Source: JAEYOM01 sp036260935
GTDB lineage: Bacteria; Bacillota; Clostridia; Acetivibrionales; DTU013
Direction: 5' to 3'
DNA length: 64,000 bases
Assembly: GCA_036260935.1 (NCBI GenBank)
Contig: DATALQ010000045.1
Location: 1-64,000, forward strand
Shown here piece after piece: positions 14,904 through 23,442 of this stretch; position 1 is the first letter of the stretch, and every line of letters begins with the position of its first letter. A program made the translations under genes and the position numbers. A model generated the notes under the pieces. That model made no database searches and was not told the origin of the DNA. It was given only the letters and a program-made list of their open reading frames with translations.

Positions 14904-15380
14904 TTGTCGGCAAAACCGGTATCAAGTATCAATGTTACCTATAATGTAGCTCTTGTCACCATCGATAAGCTGCCTAACGATACAAAGCTGATATCTGAGC
15001 TTTTCAGTGTGATCGCGAGCAGGGACATAAATATAGACATGATAAGCCAGGCCCCTCCGTTCCGCGGGAATATCAACATATCCTTCAGTCTTCCTGCGAA
15101 CGATCTTGTTAACGCGTTGAGCGCTCTAAATGATTTTAAAAGGAACGCAAAGGATCTTCGTATAGAGATAGACGCGGACAACACAAAGCTTCAGGTCTTC
15201 GGAGAAGGCATGAAAAACATCCCGGGCGTCGCAGCCCGCCTTTTTACCATACTTGCTCAGGAAGGCGTCGAAATCAAGCTGGTCACTACCTCCGAGACTG
15301 ATATTTCATACCTTATTTATGAAAAGGATGTAGACAAGGCAATCAATGCAATCAGGAAGGAATACGACATACCTGATTGA
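14904..15380 (+). CDS. tandem ACT-domain protein (aspartokinase regulatory-domain-like)
   Basis: A 158-residue protein with no catalytic domain, made of two ACT modules (about 15-85 and 95-158). IDKLPNDTKLISELFSVIAS and MKNIPGVAARLFTILAQEGV resemble the regulatory half of aspartate kinase, which binds lysine or threonine. The TTG start has a perfect GGAGGTG ribosome binding site. As the last gene of a lysine-riboswitch operon it could be a free regulatory subunit sensing lysine, analogous to the beta subunit of some aspartokinases. That role is inference; no kinase gene is in the window. Confidence 0.85.
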   Translation: MSAKPVSSINVTYNVALVTIDKLPNDTKLISELFSVIASRDINIDMISQAPPFRGNINISFSLPANDLVNALSALNDFKRNAKDLRIEIDADNTKLQVFGEGMKNIPGVAARLFTILAQEGVEIKLVTTSETDISYLIYEKDVDKAINAIRKEYDIPD

Positions 15381-15405
15381 AGTGTAATACCCGAAGTTTA
15401 TATAA

Positions 15406-15443
15406 AAACGCAGGCTCACCTTCGGGATGTGCCTGCATTTTTT
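15406..15443 (+). terminator. intrinsic terminator of the lysine operon
   Basis: Stem GCAGGC..GCCTGC with a TTCG-capped inner part, followed by ATTTTTT, 30 bases after the ACT gene. Confidence 0.85.
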
Positions 15444-15458
15444 AGTGGTTCTGGTTTC

Positions 15459-15749
15459 TTAGCCTCCGTATATTACAGTGGGTCCCTTCATATCATGAGT
15501 ATGCCTGTCTGCCACCTCGGTGGCGCCGCGGTACAGATGGTAGTGACCGCCTGCGAAATACAACGCAGGGCTCGTGACTAATCTGAAGGCATGCCAATGG
15601 CCGTTATTGAAGGACGTGTTATCCGCCATAAAATGCACATGTCCGGGATAATCCGGGACCAGGCTCGTAACTCCCATATACTGGTGCGCATGCCCGTCGG
15701 CGAACGATGTCCCGCCCAAAAAGCGGTGGGCATGCAATTCATTCGGCAT
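15459..15749 (-). CDS. YmaF-like histidine-rich protein
   Basis: A 96-residue protein built from repeats of a H-x-H unit: HAHRF, GHAHQYMG, GHVHFM, GHWHAF, GHYHLYRG and HTHDMKG at intervals of about 15 residues. This is the YmaF family found in sporulating Firmicutes, with no known function; the paired histidines suggest metal binding or a structural role. GAGGTGG precedes the chosen ATG. It lies between two terminators as a single gene. Confidence 0.8.
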   Translation of the reverse strand: MPNELHAHRFLGGTSFADGHAHQYMGVTSLVPDYPGHVHFMADNTSFNNGHWHAFRLVTSPALYFAGGHYHLYRGATEVADRHTHDMKGPTVIYGG

Positions 15750-15802
15750 AACAACCACCTCTGTATATCTTATGTAAACATGAGTGGAATGTTACAATAG
15801 AA

Positions 15803-15833
15803 AAAGGACCATACAAACTGTACAGTCCCTATC
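15803..15833 (-). terminator. probable terminator of the DUF624 gene
   Basis: On the minus strand a short stem GGACTGTAC../..TATGGTCC followed by TTTTT, located between the DUF624 gene and the ymaF-like gene. Confidence 0.6.
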
Positions 15834-15916
15834 TTCAAAACCTTTAACAGCTTTATTTGCATATCCTGCAAAGTAGTAAATCAAGCGGACAAACCGGCTC
15901 TCAACAACGAATGAGC

Positions 15917-16921
15917 TTAGAAATAGCGCTTGATTTCGTCCTCGCCTTCCCCGCCTTCGCCCTTGTTGTCCCCGTTGCTTGGAGTCCCGTCGTCTTTATT
16001 GTCTATTTCCTCTCCCTCATCTTTGTCCACGCCGTCATCGTCTTCTTCTTCGTCTTCATCGTCGTCATCATCTTCTTCATCTTCGACGCGGGATATCATA
16101 TACTTTTTAAGCTTGGGGTATGCATAGAAATTAGTCAAAAATCCAACAAGACTTGCTGTTATCAGCATTAAGAGCAGTAAGCCCAGAAACTGATTGAACG
16201 GTACTATCATTCCGAAGGTCAAAAATGTAATGAAGGCGCTCAGCAATAGTATCCCAAGGTTCGGCAGAAATTTTACCACCGCGAAAATCACGGCATTTTT
16301 ATATATCTGCTTGATTGACAGTTCAAAGGTAATCAAAATAGGATAGATGTATATGTTCATCATTGCGAAGACCCCGAACAACACGAACATTATTGCAGTA
16401 CCTATCATTCCCGGTATACTGCCGTTACCTATCAATAAATACGCACGTATGGACATCAGCATTAAAAATGTTACTACGAAGTTTATCGTTCCAATGACCA
16501 TGCCCTGTTTGAAGTTTTTCAGCGCCGTTTCCTTGAAATCGCTCCATATGAAGGCATGTTCCTCCCTGGCGTAATTGCGCAGTATATAGGTGAAACCTGC
16601 CTGCGCCGGTCCTACGGTAACCATTGGCACACACACAAGCGGCATGAGAAGTATGAACTTCATCAGCATGTCGCTGGTCATAACTTCCGCGCTATTTAGT
16701 GCATCCGGGAATATGTTCGGGAACAGGAACAGGAGTACCAGATAACCCAGCAAGATCGCCGGAAGGTCAAAAATCACGAACAGGAAGTTAATCTTTATTA
16801 AATTCCAGAACTTCCTCTGCAGTATTTCGAAAAACACGATAAAAGGTGATTTCGGCGGCGCATTCTCAGGTACGCCAGGCCCTGGTTTGTTATAATCGAA
16901 AAGACCGAAAAATCCTGCCAT
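15917..16921 (-). CDS. DUF624 (YesL-like) membrane protein with acidic tail
   Basis: A 334-residue membrane protein. GLFDYNKPGPGV at the N-terminus and about six hydrophobic segments between residues 40 and 260 fit the DUF624/YesL family, often encoded near carbohydrate uptake genes but of unknown role. The C-terminal 60 residues (about 275-330) are an extreme acidic run of Asp and Glu with Gly/Asn, unusual for the family. GAGGATAATTTAG precedes the ATG. Confidence 0.82.
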   Translation of the reverse strand: MAGFFGLFDYNKPGPGVPENAPPKSPFIVFFEILQRKFWNLIKINFLFVIFDLPAILLGYLVLLFLFPNIFPDALNSAEVMTSDMLMKFILLMPLVCVPMVTVGPAQAGFTYILRNYAREEHAFIWSDFKETALKNFKQGMVIGTINFVVTFLMLMSIRAYLLIGNGSIPGMIGTAIMFVLFGVFAMMNIYIYPILITFELSIKQIYKNAVIFAVVKFLPNLGILLLSAFITFLTFGMIVPFNQFLGLLLLMLITASLVGFLTNFYAYPKLKKYMISRVEDEEDDDDDEDEEEDDDGVDKDEGEEIDNKDDGTPSNGDNKGEGGEGEDEIKRYF

Positions 16922-17102
16922 CTAAATTATCCTCGTTTCTTGATAAATATCTTCAGCTATAACCGGCTAATATATGCCATATGCTTATACTTAATTCTAT
17001 CAACAGCTCGGTGATAATTCAATACGTATCGTCCATATTTGTTTTGTCTTCCTGGTTCCCCATAATTTCATTTAACTGCTAATTATTTTTTCCTCAAAAG
17101 TA

Positions 17103-17131
17103 TTGACACTCCTCCAAACACTCTGTATAAT
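17103..17131 (+). promoter_or_regulatory. consensus promoter of tRNA-Leu
   Basis: TTGACA (17103-17108), exactly 17 bases, TATAAT (17126-17131): a perfect match to the vegetative promoter consensus, 36 bases before the tRNA. Confidence 0.95.
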
Positions 17132-17167
17132 TGATTTTGCTGATTGCGCAAGCAAAGCCTAGAAAAT

Positions 17168-17250
17168 GCGGTCGTGGCGGAACTGGCAGACGCGTACGTT
17201 TGAGGGGCGTATGGGCAACCGTATGGGTTCAAGTCCCATCGACCGCACCA
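17168..17250 (+). tRNA. tRNA-Leu(GAG)
   Basis: The acceptor stem GCGGTCG pairs fully with CGACCGC; the anticodon stem TACGT/GCGTA encloses the loop TTGAGGG, giving anticodon GAG for CUC/CUU codons. A short variable arm and a T-arm with GGTTCAAGTCC are present. CCA is encoded, ending at 17250. The D-arm GGCGGAACTGGCAGACGC is typical of leucine tRNAs. Confidence 0.97.
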
Positions 17251-17282
17251 AAAAAAGAGAGGATAAAACCTCTCTTTTTTGT
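17251..17282 (+). terminator. terminator of tRNA-Leu
   Basis: Stem AAAAGAGAGG / CCTCTCTTTT with an ATAAAA loop and a T run directly after the CCA end. Confidence 0.93.
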
Positions 17283-17360
17283 TGTCTGTCTTATTTGACA
17301 GTACATACCCGTGATGCTATGATGAAGTACAATAGTCAGGATTACAAGGAGTTTGGGTCA

Positions 17361-18251
17361 ATGGACAGGGCGGTATCGTTGAACAGTTATGCTAAAGGCT
17401 TGAAAGATGGCGTGCCTATTGGCCTCGGATATCTTTCAGTTTCCTTCACCTTCGGTATCATGGCCGTCAACTCCGGACTACCGGTATGGGTGGCTGTTCT
17501 TATATCAATGACCAATCTGACTTCAGCCGGACAGTTCGCCGGTATCGGCCTTATCACGGCTTCCGCTCCCTATCTTGAAATGGCTCTAACTCAGTTTGTG
17601 ATTAATCTGCGGTATTCACTGATGTCGCTTTCAGTATCACAAAAAGCCGACAAATCTTTTGGGTTGTTACAGAGACTTGTCATATCGTTCGGCATAACTG
17701 ATGAAATTTTTGCCGTAGCGACGGGCAAGCCTTCGGAAATAGGTACTCGCTATATGTATGGTCTTATAACCATCCCCTATATCGGTTGGGCTCTGGGCAC
17801 CTTTGTTGGAGCCGCCGCCAGCACAATATTACCGGCATCCGTATGTTCCGCGCTCAATATCGCTATTTACGGCATGTTCATTGCTATTATCATACCTCCC
17901 GCAAAACGTTCAAAACCGGTGCTGAAGGTCATACTGCTTTCTGTAGCGATAAGCTGCCTGTTTCGCTATTCGCCTGTACTTGACCGGTTGTCGGGGGGCT
18001 TCGTAATCATAATATGCGCTGTAGCTGCTTCAGCGGCAGGCGCCTTGATGTTTCCGGTCAGGGAGGCTGAAGACACAGAGAATACTGAAAGTATGGATGG
18101 TACCGAGTGTACGGAAATTGCCGAGGCAGCTGGTCAAGTCGAGACAGCAGCTGAATCAGGCAAGCTAACCGAAACTGATAATGATCCTGAAAATGCTGAT
18201 GATTCAGAAGCATCCATTGACATAGCCGATGGAAAGGATGTGAACCGATGA
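17361..18251 (+). CDS. azlC: AzlC family branched-chain amino acid exporter subunit
   Basis: The larger subunit of a two-part exporter for branched-chain amino acids (or azaleucine). The protein has YAKGLKDGVPIGLGYLSVSFTFG near the N-terminus, GQFAGIGLI, LRYSLMSLSVSQK and about seven membrane segments, as in AzlC. Start set at 17361 because AAGGAG lies nine bases upstream; the frame is open into the tRNA gene. The last 60 residues are an acidic, Glu/Asp/Ser/Thr-rich tail not expected in the family. It overlaps azlD by four bases (ATGA). Confidence 0.9.
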   Translation: MDRAVSLNSYAKGLKDGVPIGLGYLSVSFTFGIMAVNSGLPVWVAVLISMTNLTSAGQFAGIGLITASAPYLEMALTQFVINLRYSLMSLSVSQKADKSFGLLQRLVISFGITDEIFAVATGKPSEIGTRYMYGLITIPYIGWALGTFVGAAASTILPASVCSALNIAIYGMFIAIIIPPAKRSKPVLKVILLSVAISCLFRYSPVLDRLSGGFVIIICAVAASAAGALMFPVREAEDTENTESMDGTECTEIAEAAGQVETAAESGKLTETDNDPENADDSEASIDIADGKDVNR

Positions 18252-18547
18252 CCCTGGTGTATATACTGGTTATGGCAGGAGTTACCTACCTTGTAAGAAT
18301 GCTTCCGCTCGTGATATTCAAACGCAAAATAGAAAACCGGTTCGTCAAATCGTTTATGTACTATATTCCCTTTGCAGTCCTGGGCGCTATGACTTTTCCG
18401 GCTGTATTTTCGTCGACCGCTTCCCTGTATTCAGCTGCGGCAGGCACTGCTGTAGCTCTGTTCCTCTCCTTCAAGGAAAAAAGCCTGCTTACGGTGGCTC
18501 TGGCCGCCTGTATCACTGTGTATATGGTGGAGTTACTCATTCATTAG
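18248..18547 (+). CDS. azlD: AzlD family branched-chain amino acid exporter subunit
   Basis: A 99-residue protein with three to four membrane segments (VYILVMAGVTYLVRMLPLVIF, FMYYIPFAVLGAMTFPAVF and a C-terminal segment), the usual size and pattern of AzlD. It starts within the azlC stop, indicating translational coupling and a joint AzlCD complex. Confidence 0.92.
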   Translation: MTLVYILVMAGVTYLVRMLPLVIFKRKIENRFVKSFMYYIPFAVLGAMTFPAVFSSTASLYSAAAGTAVALFLSFKEKSLLTVALAACITVYMVELLIH

Positions 18548-18701
18548 GCGGCTGTTTTACATATCGCTCTATTCTATAAATCCGTCCGGCCCAATCGGGT
18601 TTGTTCCACATTTGAATATCTGGGAATATTTTGATATACTAATTATTATTGTGAATTATAGTAATTTTATATATCAATAAAAACGTTATTCGGAGGTAAA
18701 G

Positions 18702-20021
18702 ATGGCCAGATATATAAAAGCCGCCGAAATGTTGATAGCTATATTATTGGCAGCACTTCCATGCGGCTGTACTTCGGATAATGAAAAAGCTGCCGTAACC
18801 GACGCTTCACAGGATATTAGAGTGCTGAACTGGATTCAGGATATTGATTACATGCAAACAAACCTTCTGCAGAAACATAAAAATCTATACCATAGCATAA
18901 AGAAAGAAGACTTTGACAAAGAGGTTATTGATTTAAAGAATGATGTACCGAAGCTCAAGGACTATGAGATTATTTGCAGATTGGCTCAAATAGTGGCTTC
19001 GATTGGGGATGCACATACTTCTTTGGACTTGAATTTCAATAACAGCCTTCCCTATCCGATAAGACTATTGTGGTTCGGCGAGGATTTAAGGGTTGTAAAT
19101 ACCGATAGTGAACACAAAGATATTTTGGGCAGAAAACTTGTAAACATAAATGGTATCCCCATAAATGAAATAGTAAAAAAAGCAGATTCGCTTATAGCTC
19201 ATGAGAACAGTCAGAGGTTGAAGGCAGAGGATCCGCAGTATATTGTGATACCCGAAGTATTGAAGATGTTCGGTATTATTTCTTCGGATACAGCCGAATT
19301 TACATTTAGAGGCGATGACAATTCCATAAGCAAACTAAAACTCACTCCTGGAGTATTAACTCCTGCAAACAGGGTAAGTGTTTTTAATGAGATGCCTGTC
19401 AGGCCTTTGAGGTCACAGTATGACTACAACAGCTTTACTGATAATTTATACTGGTACAGGTATATACCGGAGGATAAAATACTTTATTTTCAATATAATC
19501 ACTGTACAGATAAAGGTATTGCACAAAAACGTGGAATTAAAGATTTTGAGAAATATCCCGACTTTGATGTATTCTCGGAAGGACTTTTAAAAGCAATCTC
19601 TGAAAATGATGTCGGCAAGTTTATTATCGATCTGAGATACAATTCCGGCGGGGATTCAAGATTATTCACCGGTCTGGCACGTAAACTGGCGGGTATTGAC
19701 AAGCTTAAAGGTAAAATATATGTGATGATTGGCAGGGAAACCTTTTCATCCGCAGTAATTGCCACCATAGATTTAATGAATAAAACAAATGCGGTTTTTT
19801 ATGGAGAACCCACGGGTGGGAATGTAAATGGGTATGGTAATAATAAGTTCCTGGTATTGCCGAATTCCAAATTGTATATATCATATTCGACCAAATATTT
19901 TAATCTATCAAGTAAGTTTAAGGAAAATTTCATACCGGATGTGAAAGTGCAAGAAACCTTCAAAGATTTCAAAGACGGCATTGATGGCGTATATGAAGCG
20001 ATAAGAAACAGCAAAAACTGA
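18702..20021 (+). CDS. S41 family peptidase-like lipoprotein
   Basis: A 439-residue exported lipoprotein: a short hydrophobic stretch (EMLIAILLAALP) ends in a lipobox at PCGC, so Cys is the lipidated residue. The C-terminal half is a tail-specific protease (S41) domain: KFIIDLRYNSGGDS (about 305-318), then GRETFSSAV with the likely catalytic serine (about 345-353), and FYGEPTGGNVNGYGNN. The N-terminal part with IGDAHTSLDL is the usual companion region of these proteins. GGAGG precedes the ATG. No partner gene; the gene is convergent with recO. Confidence 0.85.
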   Translation: MARYIKAAEMLIAILLAALPCGCTSDNEKAAVTDASQDIRVLNWIQDIDYMQTNLLQKHKNLYHSIKKEDFDKEVIDLKNDVPKLKDYEIICRLAQIVASIGDAHTSLDLNFNNSLPYPIRLLWFGEDLRVVNTDSEHKDILGRKLVNINGIPINEIVKKADSLIAHENSQRLKAEDPQYIVIPEVLKMFGIISSDTAEFTFRGDDNSISKLKLTPGVLTPANRVSVFNEMPVRPLRSQYDYNSFTDNLYWYRYIPEDKILYFQYNHCTDKGIAQKRGIKDFEKYPDFDVFSEGLLKAISENDVGKFIIDLRYNSGGDSRLFTGLARKLAGIDKLKGKIYVMIGRETFSSAVIATIDLMNKTNAVFYGEPTGGNVNGYGNNKFLVLPNSKLYISYSTKYFNLSSKFKENFIPDVKVQETFKDFKDGIDGVYEAIRNSKN

Positions 20022-20026
20022 ACTAT

Positions 20027-20773
20027 CTATATGCTCTTCAGAAAATCCAGCTTCGTAAAATCACGCTCGAGGCGATCCTTCAAATACCTTCTTGAGACCC
20101 GCCCCAATTCTGCAAGGACTTCGGGAGACAGGCCGAAGCTGAACAGGTCATCCATCCTGGAATAAACAATGTGCTGTATCGCCCTGGATGCACCCGCCGA
20201 CAGCTCGATCGAAAATCGGTCTGAAGCGGCGCAGTTTTCCCTGTCGCACAGGAAACCGCATTTTTCGAAGCTGAAGGAATAGAACTTCTCCGGTTCCATT
20301 CCGCAATTCATACAGCTTTTTACATGAGGCGCGAATCCGGCCAGCGAAATCGCTTTGAACTCAAATACCCTTGAGATCAGCTCCGGTGGTTTATTGGTTT
20401 TGGCAAGAAGATGGAGAGAATTCAGTAAAAGCTGCAAAAGCTTTGGAGAAGGCTGATTCTCCTGTATTAACTCAAGCACGATATCCATGAAATGAGCGGC
20501 ATAAGTGAGCTTTTCCATGTCGTTTCGGATCTCGTAAAACGGCTCGATCACCTCGCAGCTGTTTACCGAATAAAGCTCCTTACCGGAGTACAATACATAT
20601 TCCCCGTAGGACATGAACTGGGACCCGGCGGACAGTTTGGATCTGGGCCGCTTCCCGCCCTTTGCCAGGGCTGAAATACGGCCTTTGTTCCGTGAAAATA
20701 TCGTTATTATCTTATCCGCCTCTCCCGTATTGACCTCTTTTACAACGATCCCCATCGTTTTCAGAAATGCCAT
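20027..20773 (-). CDS. recO: DNA repair protein RecO
   Basis: A 248-residue RecO that loads RecA with RecF/RecR. The N-terminal OB fold with VVKEVNTGEADKIITIFSR and GRISALAKGGKRPRS is diagnostic, and the helical C-terminal part has a zinc-type cluster CMNCGMEP..CGFLCDRENC (about 188-212). It lies after yqzL and era, the standard Firmicutes order. The ribosome binding site is weak. Confidence 0.95.
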   Translation of the reverse strand: MAFLKTMGIVVKEVNTGEADKIITIFSRNKGRISALAKGGKRPRSKLSAGSQFMSYGEYVLYSGKELYSVNSCEVIEPFYEIRNDMEKLTYAAHFMDIVLELIQENQPSPKLLQLLLNSLHLLAKTNKPPELISRVFEFKAISLAGFAPHVKSCMNCGMEPEKFYSFSFEKCGFLCDRENCAASDRFSIELSAGASRAIQHIVYSRMDDLFSFGLSPEVLAELGRVSRRYLKDRLERDFTKLDFLKSI

Positions 20774-20802
20774 AGAAATATCGACAAGACTGTGAAAACT
20801 GC

Positions 20803-20952
20803 TCAGGCATTGCTTACGCTCGGAGCAGCCTCCGCCTCAGCCAGCTTGCTTTGTTCGGCAGCCCTGTCCTTCTCCTCTATTTCTTTATATAATATATAGG
20901 ATTCAAGATTTCCGGTATTGATAAAAGTATTCCATGCGAATTCCTTCAACAT
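20803..20952 (-). CDS. yqzL: YqzL family protein
   Basis: A 49-residue peptide (MLKEFAWNTFINTGNLESYI opening) with the WNTF..TGN..SYILYKE pattern of YqzL, a small conserved Firmicutes protein of unknown function. AAGGGGG lies upstream of the ATG. It occupies its usual place between era and recO. The tail after residue 30 is Ala/Glu-rich and poorly conserved. Confidence 0.85.
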   Translation of the reverse strand: MLKEFAWNTFINTGNLESYILYKEIEEKDRAAEQSKLAEAEAAPSVSNA

Positions 20953-21078
20953 TTGACTACAAATCCCCCTTTTCTTTTTCAAGCCTTATCGTCTGTACAA
21001 GTTCTTTTCGCTTTACATTTAGCTTTCTCTAAAAAGCATTTAGTATACTTGTTATTATTTGCGTCAAATGTCTATGGA

Positions 21079-21246
21079 GATTGAAACATTTACTTTCAAT
21101 TGCGGAATTTTGTTCAGAGAGCATGTAAACTCGCTCTACGGCAAATTATAACTCGCTTCGCTCAAACAATAATTTGCCTTTACCAAATGCTCGTTAACAT
21201 GCTCTACCTCTCAAAATTCATGCAATTTCAAATAAACGTTTCAATC
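21079..21246. repeat. 168-bp imperfect palindrome between yqzL and era
   Basis: GATTGAAACATTTA at 21079 is mirrored by TAAACGTTTCAATC ending at 21246. Inner matches follow: AATTTTG/CAAAATT, GAGAGCATGT/ACATGCTC and GGCAAATTAT/ATAATTTGCC. The two arms face each other around CTCGCTTCGCTC, so the whole unit folds into one long hairpin. The size and full palindromy suggest a non-autonomous mobile element (MITE-like) or a structured RNA. No reading frame fills it. Confidence 0.75.
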
Positions 21247-21264
21247 TATTTTATAAAACCAAGC

Positions 21265-22155
21265 TTATTTATACCCAAGTGTTTTCAGCATGTTGTCGCT
21301 GTTGCGCCAGTCCGGCTTGACCTTGACCCAGAGCTGCAGGAATACCTTTACGCCGAGCAGGTTTTCTATCTCCCCTCGTGCTAGAGATCCAATTTTTTTA
21401 AGCATTTTCCCTTCTTTTCCGATCAGTATGCCCTTGTGGGATTCCCTTTCACAGTAGATATTTGCTTCTATATCGACAAGATCCCTGCCCTCGCGCTCCT
21501 TGAACGATATGACTTCGACGCCCGTCCCGTGCGGCACTTCCTCCTGTATCAGTTCGAGTATCTTTTCCCTGATAAGCTCGGCTGCAAGCATTTTTTCCGG
21601 CTGGTCTGTAATGATATCGTCGGGAAAGTACTTGGGCCCTTCGGGCAAAAGCTTTTCTATCTCACTCATAACTATTCCGGTGCCTTCGTCATTCAGCGCT
21701 GAAATAGGTATAACAGCTGCAAACTCCATAACATCGGTATATTTCCTAATCCTGTCGAACAATTGCTCCTTCTTTATGAGGTCGATTTTGTTGATGATGA
21801 GAAAGACCGGAGTATCCAGTTCTTTGAGCTGTTCCATTATGAACATGTCGCCCGAACCCGGTTCCGCATCAGTCGCTTCGACCAGGAACAGTACGATGTC
21901 TACTTCGTTTAGAGTGTCCTGAGCAATGCTGACCATATACTCCCCAAGCTTGGTTTTCGGCTTGTGTATGCCGGGGGTATCGATGAAAATGATCTGGCTG
22001 TTATCGGTATTGATGATGGTCTTGATAGTATTCCTCGTGGTCTGCGGTTTGTTCGAAATTATTGATATCTTTTCGCCGGCCAGGCTGTTGGTCAACGTTG
22101 ACTTTCCTACGTTGGGGCGGCCTACTATCGAAACGAAACCGGATTTGAACGGCAT
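21265..22155 (-). CDS. era: GTPase Era
   Basis: Ribosome-assembly GTPase acting on 16S rRNA. The 296 residues carry the G1 loop GRPNVGKS (12-19), G3 DTPG (59-62), G4 NKID (122-125) and a C-terminal KH domain with ILIGKEGKMLKKIGSLAR. Length is normal. GAGGG precedes the ATG. Part of the pgpH-ybeY-dgkA-era-recO cluster. Confidence 0.97.
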   Translation of the reverse strand: MPFKSGFVSIVGRPNVGKSTLTNSLAGEKISIISNKPQTTRNTIKTIINTDNSQIIFIDTPGIHKPKTKLGEYMVSIAQDTLNEVDIVLFLVEATDAEPGSGDMFIMEQLKELDTPVFLIINKIDLIKKEQLFDRIRKYTDVMEFAAVIPISALNDEGTGIVMSEIEKLLPEGPKYFPDDIITDQPEKMLAAELIREKILELIQEEVPHGTGVEVISFKEREGRDLVDIEANIYCERESHKGILIGKEGKMLKKIGSLARGEIENLLGVKVFLQLWVKVKPDWRNSDNMLKTLGYK

Positions 22156-22225
22156 GACATTCCCTCCTCGCGCATCAAGGCGCTAAACATCCTTTGATAA
22201 TATATCTTTAAAACACTTCACAGAC

Positions 22226-22924
22226 TTATGAAAACAACTGGAACAGCAGCAGAGTTACTGTAAACCCAATGATGGCCCCTGCCGCAAGTTCGATCACCGT
22301 ATGTATTTTTCCCTCTAATCTGCTTTGTACTACAAGCAGTGAAACTATAAGAAATAAAATCGTTATATTTGCGTTGTTTGTATAAAGCGCTACTGCAGTT
22401 GTCGCCGAAAAAGCGATAGCGGAATGGCCGCTGGGCATACCTCCGCTGAACGGTGTCCCTTTCCCCAGAAAGGTTTTGATCAGCAGTACTGCCGTCAGTG
22501 TAAGCAGGAGCGCTATAACGGTTATATGCATCGGGGTCTGGCGGATTCGTATTATCCCCGTCTCAAGGCTGGTGCTCACTCTGTCGAAGAAGATAAAGTA
22601 TCCTACGATAATGGACAGCAGCGCCGCAACGAAAACAGCACCGGCGGCTGTATCCTTTACTACCCTTGCTTTCGGATGGTATATTCCTATTAGCGTGTCT
22701 ATTATGACCTCGATCGCCGTATTGAAAAGCTCGCATATTATAACTATCGCAATAGTTATGCAAATTATTACGAACTCGATCCTTGTCAAGTCGTAAAACA
22801 TCGAAAGAACGAGCACTAAAAGAGCGGCGGTCAGATGTATCTTCATGTTCCGCTCGCTCCTGACAGTGGAAAATATACCGTTCAAGGCATTATTGAAGCT
22901 GTCCAGAAGAGTCCTGTTCTTCAT
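22226..22924 (-). CDS. dgkA: diacylglycerol/undecaprenol kinase fused to a PAP2 phosphatase domain
   Basis: Two membrane domains in one 232-residue chain. Residues 1-120 are a DgkA-type kinase (RSERNMKIHL, ELFNTAIEVIID, KDTAAGAVFVAA). Residues about 130-230 are a PAP2-type phosphatase with PSGHSAIAF (C2 motif) and SRLEGKIHTVIELAAGA (C3-like). One half would phosphorylate undecaprenol or diacylglycerol and the other remove such phosphates. The gene overlaps ybeY by four bases. In the C3 region the usual SR..LG.H is SRLEGKIHT, retaining the histidine. Confidence 0.9.
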   Translation of the reverse strand: MKNRTLLDSFNNALNGIFSTVRSERNMKIHLTAALLVLVLSMFYDLTRIEFVIICITIAIVIICELFNTAIEVIIDTLIGIYHPKARVVKDTAAGAVFVAALLSIIVGYFIFFDRVSTSLETGIIRIRQTPMHITVIALLLTLTAVLLIKTFLGKGTPFSGGMPSGHSAIAFSATTAVALYTNNANITILFLIVSLLVVQSRLEGKIHTVIELAAGAIIGFTVTLLLFQLFS

Positions 22925-23442
22925 TCCCTTGTCAACCCCAGCCTGCCCAGAATTGCTTCCTGTTTCGAAAGCATTACCGTCTCCTCATCCTTTTCCATAT
23001 GATCATAGCCAAGCAGGTGAAAAACTCCGTGTGCAGTCAAAAAAGCCAGCTCCCTCTCGAAAGAATGGCCATACTCCTCTGCCTGCCTGCTGGCAGTCTC
23101 CATGGAAATGACTATATCGCCGAGCAAAAGCAGTTCCTCATCCGGATCGTAATCGCCCGTTTCGGACAAAAGCTTGCCTTCCTTCATGTCCGCCATGGGA
23201 AACGAAAGTACGTCGGTAGATTTGTCGATATTCCTGAATTGATTGTTTATGCTTTTTATAACTCCGTCATCTGTCAGCAATATGTTAGCTTCACAGCCAA
23301 CCTTTATATTTTCGTTGGCAAGACAGGTTTTTATGGTCTTTTCAATAAGTTCCAGCATTCCGTCGCTGACAGTAATGATTTCCTGTTCATTTTCTATAAA
23401 AACCCTGGTTTCTTCGGGCCCTTTATGTTTACGCTTTCTCAT
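22921..23442 (-). CDS. ybeY: endoribonuclease YbeY
   Basis: The 173-residue zinc enzyme for rRNA maturation and quality control. The metal motif HGVFHLLGYDH is near the C-terminus (HGxxHLxGYDH), preceded by LLGDIVISMETA. Start at 23442 because AGGAGGAGG lies upstream; an open extension to 23547 has no such site and would overlap pgpH further. It overlaps the end of pgpH by 14 bases. Confidence 0.95.
   Translation of the reverse strand: MRKRKHKGPEETRVFIENEQEIITVSDGMLELIEKTIKTCLANENIKVGCEANILLTDDGVIKSINNQFRNIDKSTDVLSFPMADMKEGKLLSETGDYDPDEELLLLGDIVISMETASRQAEEYGHSFERELAFLTAHGVFHLLGYDHMEKDEETVMLSKQEAILGRLGLTRE

Noticed and set aside
15930..16127. Plus-strand serine-rich reading frame
   Set aside because: Antisense of the acidic tail of the DUF624 gene, a codon-composition artefact.
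17166..17360. N-terminal extension of AzlC into the tRNA gene
   Set aside because: The extension overlaps tRNA-Leu and its terminator; a good AAGGAG precedes ATG 17361 and the AzlC homology starts just after it.
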